DNA of 6,038 nt from an uncultured Planctomycetaceae bacterium (GTDB lineage Bacteria; Planctomycetota; Planctomycetia; Pirellulales; JACPPG01). Below the pieces are notes generated by a model. The model searched no databases. It had not been told where the DNA came from and saw only the letters and a list, made by a program, of their open reading frames with translations. Numbering within the stretch: the first letter of the stretch is position 1; every line of letters starts with the position of its first letter. Both the position numbers and the translations under genes were made by a program. The stretch lies in NCBI GenBank assembly GCA_945957305.1, contig CAMFLN010000233.1, positions 1-6,038 of the forward strand, read 5' to 3'. This document shows positions 1 to 4,912 of the stretch, in pieces.

Positions 1-1778
1 CTAAAGCCCAGGTCGCGGCAATGATTCTCGTCGAGGGCTTGGGTCTGGGATTCGTTGGCTGGTTGGCAGGTCTGTTAGCCGGATGGGGACTCATCCAGAG
101 CGCCGAAGCATGGAATCCACGCCTATTTCCTGCCGGTACGATGCTGGGGACATGGACGATCGTATTGTCGGCAGCTTGTGCCTTCGGCGGTTCGTTGGCG
201 GCGTCGATCCTGCCGACGTGTCGTGTTATTGCGGTCAGTCCGGTCGAGGCAATGACGTCGCAATTTTCGTCCCCCTCGCCGAGATTCAACGTGATGATTC
301 TGCTGCTCGGCTTGATCTTGGCGGCTGTTGCGCCCGCGGTGGCATTTGTCGCGCCGATTCCTGAAACAGCGCGTTATGTGGCGTTCGGCGCGATTGGTTG
401 CACCGCCGCGGCTGTCGGCTTTGTCCTGCTAACCCCCGCGACGATTATCGCGATCGAGAAGATCCTTGCACCGTGGCTGGGAAGAATGCTGTGCCTCAAC
501 CCGGAATTGCTGGACGGACAACTCTCGGCGAACTTGTGGCGCACCGTTGGCACTACAACGGCGCTGACGCTGGGGCTGGGGGCATTCGTGGCAATGCAAA
601 CCTGGGGCTATTCCATGCTGCAGCCCTTTTTGCCAGGGCGGTGGATGCCCGACTTGCTGGTGACAATCGCACCGGGCGGAGCCTCGCCCGCGCAAGTCGA
701 GAGCATTAGCCAGATCCGCGGCGTAACCCACGGCGAATGCCTGCCGTTGGCCGTCGAACAAGTGAAGTTCGCCGACGATATCACTGGCGCCAACCTTCGT
801 TCGTCGGTGACACGTCAGGACAACTGCATCTTCGTCGGAGTTGACACGTTGCGGGCCCTAAGCGGACCGCGACCGATGCTCGATTTTCGCTTTCTGGAAG
901 GGACGCGCGAGGAAGCTGCGAGCAAGATGGCGAGCGGTCGTTATTGTCTGGTGCCTGATCATTTCCGGCGTGAAAGCGGGCGCGGACTCGGCTCGACAGT
1001 GGAGGTCGTTCTTCCCCAAGCTCCCGCAACATCCGTCGCCTATGAAATTGTCGGCGTTGTCGCCATGGACGGTTGGCACTTGGCGAGCAAAAACGGCTTT
1101 CGCGCCCGGAATGGCCGCTCGGCAGCAATGATCATCGCACCGCACGATCAAGTGCAAAGTGATTTTGACATTCCGCAAACGAGCTTTCTCTGGATGAATC
1201 TCGACGGCTCGGTGGAGGAAAGTACGGTCGCGGCGGCAATGCAAGGGATCATCGACGATCGTGGGAATGGCGAGGGTGCCGGGCGGCGCGCTTCCCAGGT
1301 GCGAACGCATTCCACGTTGGCTTTGCGTGAAATGACGACCAAACAGGCCGACACGATCATTTGGGGGCTGGGCAAATTGCCGCTAGTGGCGTTGTTGGTC
1401 ACCTCGCTGGGAGTGCTGAACACCATCATCGCATCGATACGCGTGCGCAGTTGGGAATTTGGCATTCTGCGCTCGATCGGCGTGACGCGCTCGGGGATAG
1501 TGCGTCTGATCATCGCCGAAGCGATCATGATCGGAATCGCAGCCTGTTGCTTGAGCTTCGGTTTTGGAGTTCTAGTGGGCTATTGCGGTACGGAAGTGAG
1601 CCGCTACGTCGACGTACACGGAGGACTGTTGACTCCGTTGGTCGTCCCCTGGGCAAAACTGGTCACCGGCTTCTCGTTAACGTTGCTGCTGTGCCTAATC
1701 GCAGCCCTCGTTCCGGCAATCACGACTGCGCGTTGTGAGCCACTCGCACTACTGCAGCGCGGACGTGACGTGTCCTAG
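1..1778 (+). CDS. ABC transporter permease with two FtsX-like domains, 5'-truncated by the window edge
   Basis: This is the membrane subunit of a MacB/LolCE/FtsX-type ABC exporter, which couples a cytoplasmic ATPase to movement of a lipid, lipoprotein, peptide or drug across or out of the inner membrane. The frame is open from base 3 (KAQVAAMILVEG), so the ATG at 21 is internal and the gene begins left of the window. Numbered from that ATG, hydrophobic segments lie at about 1-22, 45-65, 91-112 and 118-146. The motif SPVEAM (73-78) closes the first FtsX domain. A second repeat starts with a membrane segment near 173-196, followed by a large extracytoplasmic region (about 200-448). Three more helices follow (about 450-473, 493-520, 547-569), then the usual tail EPLALLQRG. 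The segment FGILRSIGVTRSGI (480-493) is the typical cytoplasmic coupling stretch. The substrate cannot be told. The ATPase gene is probably upstream. Confidence 0.9.
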   Translation, partial: KAQVAAMILVEGLGLGFVGWLAGLLAGWGLIQSAEAWNPRLFPAGTMLGTWTIVLSAACAFGGSLAASILPTCRVIAVSPVEAMTSQFSSPSPRFNVMILLLGLILAAVAPAVAFVAPIPETARYVAFGAIGCTAAAVGFVLLTPATIIAIEKILAPWLGRMLCLNPELLDGQLSANLWRTVGTTTALTLGLGAFVAMQTWGYSMLQPFLPGRWMPDLLVTIAPGGASPAQVESISQIRGVTHGECLPLAVEQVKFADDITGANLRSSVTRQDNCIFVGVDTLRALSGPRPMLDFRFLEGTREEAASKMASGRYCLVPDHFRRESGRGLGSTVEVVLPQAPATSVAYEIVGVVAMDGWHLASKNGFRARNGRSAAMIIAPHDQVQSDFDIPQTSFLWMNLDGSVEESTVAAAMQGIIDDRGNGEGAGRRASQVRTHSTLALREMTTKQADTIIWGLGKLPLVALLVTSLGVLNTIIASIRVRSWEFGILRSIGVTRSGIVRLIIAEAIMIGIAACCLSFGFGVLVGYCGTEVSRYVDVHGGLLTPLVVPWAKLVTGFSLTLLLCLIAALVPAITTARCEPLALLQRGRDVS

Positions 1779-1799
1779 TGGGCATCTGTCATTGCTCGC

Positions 1800-1829
1800 G
1801 AAGGCCTTCCGAGGCCGCCGCAGGCGGCC
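1800..1829. other. GC-rich inverted repeats downstream of the permease gene
   Basis: Two adjacent self-complementary stretches follow the permease stop codon. One is the 10-bp palindrome GAAGGCCTTC (1800-1809). The other is a perfect 7-bp stem GGCCGCC / GGCGGCC with loop GCA (1813-1829). There is no T-run after the hairpin, so it is not a classic intrinsic terminator. It could still halt or protect the 3' end of the permease transcript. The remaining bases between 1779 and about 1898 show nothing else I can name. Confidence 0.4.
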
Positions 1830-1898
1830 GTCCGCAGCGTCGTCTAACCAGTACAGTTTAAAAAGTGCGGGATCGTCAAGAATCGAAGTAAGTATTCC

Positions 1899-2249
1899 AC
1901 CATTGAGCGGGCCAGCCTAAAGCCATGGCCTAAGCTGTGGCACAACCTGCGGGCAAGCCGGGCAACCGAACTGGCGGCCGAGTATCCGGCCCACGTGGAG
2001 GCGGCTTGGCTGGGGCATTCAACGCTCGTCGCGGCCAAGCACTATTGGCAATTGACCGATGCGGACTTTGAACGGGCCGCCAGCTCGCCCCGCGAAAACG
2101 AAAAAGTGGCGCAAAAAACGGCGCAGCAGGCGCACGCGGAGAGTCGCAGTGAGGCGCAAGGGCAAAGCGTCGCGCATAAAAAACCCCTGCGATGCAAGGG
2201 TTTGCGACACTTTGCGATTCCGCGCAAAATGTCCAAGTGCCCCCTGTAG
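1899..2249 (+). pseudogene. Relic of a planctomycete-type tyrosine integrase, C-terminal catalytic part only
   Basis: The frame is open from 1848 to a TAG at 2247-2249, but integrase similarity starts only near 1899-1920 with TIERASLKPWPKLWHNLRASR. It continues with LGHS, then KHYWQLTDADFERAA. This supplies the box II His and Arg (HNLR, 1941-1952), the second His (LGHS) and the catalytic Tyr (KHYWQLT). The N-terminal DNA-binding domain, the first catalytic Arg and the catalytic Lys are missing, and no plausible start codon precedes it. It is therefore a broken remainder of roughly a quarter of a normal integrase. The tail is Lys/Arg/Gln-rich and its stop codon sits inside the tRNA-Lys fragment on the other strand. 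This is the arrangement expected for an integrase whose 3' end abuts its own attachment site. I infer it belonged to an earlier element in the same tRNA gene. Confidence 0.72.
2178..2203 (-). terminator. Intrinsic terminator of the tRNA-Lys gene, minus strand
   Basis: The stem is AAACCC-C-TGC, loop GAT, GCA-A-GGGTTT (2181-2203), with one internal mismatch. Six A residues at 2178-2183 become a U-run on the minus strand directly after the stem. It starts 35 bases downstream of the tRNA fragment's 3' end and points the same way, so it is the natural terminator of that tRNA. It also lies inside the coding frame of the integrase relic. A sequence element serving both the tRNA and the relic's C-terminus fits an att region that earlier elements carried with them. 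Confidence 0.65.
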
Positions 2250-2280
2250 GACTCGAACCTACAACCCTCTGATTAAGAGT
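2238..2280 (-). tRNA. 3' half of a tRNA-Lys (anticodon CTT) gene; probable att site (attR-type scar)
   Basis: Read on the minus strand the pieces are in order. They are the anticodon loop CTCTTAA (anticodon CTT, 2273-2279), 3' anticodon stem TCAGA (2268-2272) and variable loop GGGTT (2263-2267). Then come a perfect T-arm, GTAGG-TTCGAGT-CCTAC (2246-2262), 3' acceptor strand AGGGGGC (2239-2245) and discriminator A (2238). The next bases are CTT, so CCA is not encoded. No partner for the acceptor strand (about GCCCCCT) and no D-arm occurs to the right; pairing stops after 2280. This is a fragment and not a working tRNA. Tyrosine-recombinase elements commonly use the 3' half of a tRNA gene, from the anticodon loop on, as attB and leave exactly such a copy at the tRNA-distal end. 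Confidence 0.85.
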
Positions 2281-2306
2281 TTCGGGTTGTGGCTATTCCG
2301 CTCATT

Positions 2307-2332
2307 GCACGACGATTGATCGTGCTTATTTT
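2307..2332 (+). terminator. Hairpin with T-rich tail just inside the element, possible terminator
   Basis: The 6-bp perfect stem GCACGA / TCGTGC (2307-2312 and 2320-2325) has a 7-base loop and is followed by TTATTTTT. It could stop transcription entering the element from the relic/tRNA side and so insulate the integrase gene. The stem is short, and inverted repeats near an att site can instead be protein-binding sites. Confidence 0.35.
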
Positions 2333-2376
2333 TGCGGATTTTTCCGCGATATCTGCATTTCCCATGTTTGTCCAAA

Positions 2377-2419
2377 TTTGATCGATTTTGATCAACGCGG
2401 TAGCACCGGGGTAGCACCG
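2377..2419. repeat. Two pairs of short direct repeats between att and the integrase gene, possible arm-type sites
   Basis: TTTGATC occurs at 2377-2383 and 2387-2393 (10-bp period). GGTAGCACCG occurs at 2399-2408 and 2410-2419 (11-bp period). Spacing near one helical turn puts each pair on the same DNA face, as expected for side-by-side protein binding. Integrases with an N-terminal arm-binding domain, as here, recognise short direct repeats in the attP arms. The role is inferred from position only. Confidence 0.4.
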
Positions 2420-2467
2420 ACAATAACCGGCATTGATTCGGACGGAAAAGTCGCTTCAATACGACGT

Positions 2468-3715
2468 ATGACATCCAATGCACCTGATCGCAACGGCTCC
2501 TTCGGTAAGGCTGATAATCGGCTGTCATTCACCCGTGCACGGCTCGCAGGATTGGAGGCACCCGTTCAGGGGCGCAAGTATTACTACGATGAGGAAACTC
2601 CCTCGCTGGCATGCTGCGTTACTTCGACCGGTAATCGAACGTTCTACGTTTATCGGAAAATGCATGGTCGCCCAATTCGCGTCCGACTGGGACGGATTGA
2701 TGAGTTATCCGTCGATCAAGCTCGAAAGAGGGCTCTCAAGCTCATTGGCGATATGGTCCAGGGGATAAACCCACAGGAGCATCTGGCAGCATTGCGCAGG
2801 GAAGCAACGGTAAAAGACCTTTTCACGCATTGGCTTGAGACCCATGCGAAGCCGCACAAAAAAACATGGCGTGAGGATCAACGACAATTTGACAAGCTCT
2901 TGGCTGGCTGGCATTCGCGCAGATTATCCACAGTGAGGCAACATGATATTCGAGCTTTGCACGCCCGAATTGGAAAGCAGAACGGCCACTATGCTGCCAA
3001 TCGCCTGCTGGCACTCGTGCGTGCTATGTTCGCTCGCGCAAGCGAAATCGGTTTCGATGGCAAAAACCCAGCGAAGGGTGTTAAAAAATTCAAAGAGCAA
3101 GCAAGAGATCGGTTCCTGCAACCTGACGAGTTGCCCAAGTTCTTCAAGGCGGTGGATGCAGAAGAGAATCCAACGCTGCGGGACTTTTTTCTGATATGCC
3201 TTTACACTGGTGCGCGTCGTTCCAACGTCGCGGCAATGCGCTGGGACGAAGTGAATTTGCAATCAGCGACGTGGCGCATACCCGACACGAAGAACGGGGA
3301 GCCGCTCACCGTTCCTCTATCACCGCAAGCTCTAGCTATTCTTAATACGCGAAAGAAGCACATCGTAAATGACTGCTGCTGGGTATTTCCTGGCGGCCGA
3401 AAGAACCAAAAGGGCCATCTAACGAGCCCAAAATCAGGATGGGAGCGATTAATAAGCCGTGGCAAATTTAGCGACTTACGCTTGCACGATCTTCGCCGTA
3501 CCCTTGGGAGCTATCAGGCCGCAAATGGAGCAAGTTTGACCGTAATCGGAAAAAGCCTCGGGCAGAAGTCACAGGCATCAACAGCAATTTACGCACGGCT
3601 AAATCTCGATCCGGTGCGAGCCAGCGTCACGGCCGCTACATCGGCGATATTCGAGGCAGCTAACGGCACGAACGCCCGAAGGAAGAGGCAACGACGAGGC
3701 TCAGATGGCAAGTAA
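2468..3715 (+). CDS. int: Tyrosine recombinase / site-specific integrase
   Basis: Catalyses strand exchange between the element's attP and the chromosomal tRNA site. The N-terminus (about residues 16-103 from the ATG at 2468) looks like the DUF4102-type arm-binding domain (RKYYYDEETPSLACCV, then RVRLGRIDELSVDQAR). A core-binding domain (about 112-205) and the catalytic domain follow. Catalytic residues, same numbering: Arg250 (YTGARRSN), Lys275 (DTKNGE), His340 and Arg343 (LHDLRRT) and Tyr375 (AIYARL). The usual LGH histidine is replaced by Gln366 (SLGQKSQ). The length of 415 aa fits the family. A TTG at 2378 would add 30 residues, but these look non-conserved and overlap the repeats near att, so I prefer the ATG; neither start has a clear Shine-Dalgarno. 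The C-terminus is basic (RRKRQRRG). The gene lies about 190 bases from the tRNA fragment, reading away from it, and overlaps the next gene by 11 bp. Confidence 0.93.
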   Translation: MTSNAPDRNGSFGKADNRLSFTRARLAGLEAPVQGRKYYYDEETPSLACCVTSTGNRTFYVYRKMHGRPIRVRLGRIDELSVDQARKRALKLIGDMVQGINPQEHLAALRREATVKDLFTHWLETHAKPHKKTWREDQRQFDKLLAGWHSRRLSTVRQHDIRALHARIGKQNGHYAANRLLALVRAMFARASEIGFDGKNPAKGVKKFKEQARDRFLQPDELPKFFKAVDAEENPTLRDFFLICLYTGARRSNVAAMRWDEVNLQSATWRIPDTKNGEPLTVPLSPQALAILNTRKKHIVNDCCWVFPGGRKNQKGHLTSPKSGWERLISRGKFSDLRLHDLRRTLGSYQAANGASLTVIGKSLGQKSQASTAIYARLNLDPVRASVTAATSAIFEAANGTNARRKRQRRGSDGK

Positions 3716-4544
3716 GCAGCGTCCGTCCAGAACGTCGGCAACACCTCTCAAGCTTCCATGTGATGCAGTTCGATTCGGGACGACCCTCGGTGAAGATGGA
3801 TTGCAGAGCGTCGAGGTTGAATTGAACTGGGGGTTTTTGCCCGCAGAGGTGAATCGGGCGCTTTTCGTGAGAGCCAAAACAACCGCGATCAGTTTATCAA
3901 CCGAGGAACTTCAGGATGCCAACAGCAGCTTGGAGGACGTGATTGGTGAGGTTAGCGATGATCTAGGCGCGACCGGGATCATGCTCCTCTATATGGAATA
4001 CGGCGCTATTGACGTTTTGGCGCAGTTCTATGGCACGGACTTCGTGCAGTTGAATATCGACAAGCCGTCCGTCTTGGTCAAAGGCAAGGTGGCAAACGAC
4101 GCCAAGAGCTTCCTCGTCCCTGACTACGAATTTCCGGCCGACACGAAAGAGGAGGACATCCTACGGGCTACTGCTGCGTTGAATCTGCTGTTTTATACTG
4201 CGCAGGTCCGAGTGGCCCTTGATAGTGCAGCCGACGAATCAGCACTAAAGGTCGTCCGTTATGCCGCATTCGCCGCGATGCTGGCTGGACGTTGCGAGGC
4301 AAAATCATCAACGGACTTAAAAGCGTACTGGACCAAGCCGCGCTGGCTTTGGGAGGGTTATCAGAAGGCAGGCATGGCACATAGTCCAGACAAAAGGCAG
4401 CGGGCACTACGAAGATACGATGAACTGCTGGCCGCAGGTGAACAGAAAAAGACGGCGGAGAAAAAAATCCAGCAGGAACTCAACATAGCCCCTCGGACCT
4501 TGCGCGGTTACATTGCTAGAAGAAAATCTTTGGCAGCCTCTTAG
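3705..4544 (+). CDS. Uncharacterised protein with a C-terminal HTH-like segment, coupled to int
   Basis: I do not recognise this 279-aa protein. It starts inside the last codons of int (11-bp overlap, different frame). A GAGG five bases upstream of its ATG supports the start and translational coupling. No signal peptide or convincing membrane helix is visible. Residues 1-15 are basic and polar. The middle (about 20-200) mixes predicted strands with two helical, Ala-rich stretches (153-175, 180-196). A basic, aromatic patch (KAYWTKPRWLWEGYQ, 206-220) precedes the end. Residues about 234-275 (RRYDELLAAG, then KKIQQELNIAPRTLRGYIAR) read as a helix-turn-helix of the kind that ends in an R-T-L-R-recognition-type helix. 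It may be a DNA-binding accessory factor of integration or a regulator of the module. That is inferred from the C-terminus and operon position only. Confidence 0.85.
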   Translation: MASKQRPSRTSATPLKLPCDAVRFGTTLGEDGLQSVEVELNWGFLPAEVNRALFVRAKTTAISLSTEELQDANSSLEDVIGEVSDDLGATGIMLLYMEYGAIDVLAQFYGTDFVQLNIDKPSVLVKGKVANDAKSFLVPDYEFPADTKEEDILRATAALNLLFYTAQVRVALDSAADESALKVVRYAAFAAMLAGRCEAKSSTDLKAYWTKPRWLWEGYQKAGMAHSPDKRQRALRRYDELLAAGEQKKTAEKKIQQELNIAPRTLRGYIARRKSLAAS

Positions 4545-4570
4545 CTTGCCAATCGCGATGCCTCTACTTT

Positions 4571-4609
4571 TACCTTAGTGGTTTGTCTTGCCCTGAGGTA
4601 CGTGAGGTA
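4571..4609. promoter_or_regulatory. Repeated TACCTTA / TGAGGTA motifs ahead of the HTH gene, possible operator
   Basis: TTTACCTTAG lies at 4569-4578 and recurs exactly at 4816-4825, at the stop of the HTH gene. In between, TGAGGTA (whose reverse complement is TACCTCA) occurs twice, at 4594-4600 and 4603-4609, nine bases apart. Four near-matching, partly inverted 7-mers around a small HTH gene suggest binding sites for its product. The second TGAGGTA also overlaps the gene's Shine-Dalgarno, so part of the pattern could simply be the ribosome-binding site. Confidence 0.3.
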
Positions 4610-4612
4610 GAG

Positions 4613-4825
4613 ATGCCAGAAGCCGCAGACCAATTGCTCAGTCGCAAGCAGGCGGCTGATTATCTCGGTGTAAAGCCACAGACGCTTGCGTCGTGGACAT
4701 GCACTAGGCGCTACAACTTACCGGTCATCAAGGTCGGAAGGCTCGTAAAGTATCGCCGGCGAGACCTGGACGAGTGGCTGGCGTGCCGGACCCAAACGAC
4801 GCCAGCGGAGCAGGCTTTACCTTAG
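4613..4825 (+). CDS. Small excisionase/AlpA-like helix-turn-helix protein
   Basis: A 70-aa DNA-binding protein of the HTH_17/excisionase family. Residues 8-30 (LLSRKQAADYLGVKPQTLASW) form the helix-turn-helix. Residues 35-49 (NLPVIKVGRLVKYRRR region) form the beta-wing, and DLDEWL (51-56) is the family's closing helix. Family members act as recombination directionality factors (Xis) or as transcriptional switches of mobile elements. The start is the ATG at 4613 with GAGGT at 4604-4608. A TTG at 4583 would add ten residues with no family similarity and is less likely. It sits 68 bases after the unknown gene and 87 before the fusion gene, on the same strand, and fits the integration module. Whether it promotes excision or controls transcription cannot be told. 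Confidence 0.88.
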   Translation: MPEAADQLLSRKQAADYLGVKPQTLASWTCTRRYNLPVIKVGRLVKYRRRDLDEWLACRTQTTPAEQALP

Positions 4826-4831
4826 GCCTGA

Positions 4832-4862
4832 CTGTTTCAACAGCTTTCGCGTCGAGAATAAT
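4832..4862 (+). promoter_or_regulatory. Weak candidate promoter with overlapping palindrome upstream of the fusion gene
   Basis: The 87-base gap before the fusion gene contains TTTCAA (4835-4840) and AATAAT (4857-4862), 16 bases apart, which weakly resemble -35 and -10 boxes. The near-palindrome CTGTT-TC-AACAG (4832-4843) covers the -35-like box and could be an operator. Each part is short enough to occur by chance. Confidence 0.2.
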
Positions 4863-4900
4863 CCCTGCTCTGCGCGGTCGCTGCTTCGCTAATTTCGGTC

Positions 4901-4905
4901 AGGAG
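4901..4905 (+). promoter_or_regulatory. Strong Shine-Dalgarno of the fusion gene
   Basis: AGGAG lies seven bases before the ATG at 4913. It fixes the start of the long frame so that the beta-grasp segment is inside the translated protein. Confidence 0.7.
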
Positions 4906-4912
4906 TTTGCCG

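Noticed and set aside
858..1310. A 150-residue minus-strand frame opposite the permease
   Set aside because: The composition (Arg/His/Cys rich, low complexity) is typical of an antisense shadow of a GC-rich gene.
2059..2319. An 86-residue frame containing a CRTRTYNPLIKS-like stretch
   Set aside because: That stretch is the antisense translation of the tRNA-Lys 3' half, a common annotation artefact, and the rest is the relic integrase in another frame.
2281..2330. Possibility that the tRNA-Lys gene is complete
   Set aside because: No strand matching the acceptor (about GCCCCCT), no D-arm and no matching 5' anticodon stem beyond one base is present to the right.
4827..4903. CCTGAC (4827-4832) pairing with GTCAGG (4898-4903), which could mask the Shine-Dalgarno of the fusion gene
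   Set aside because: Six bases across a 65-base gap is expected by chance and no supporting structure is seen between.
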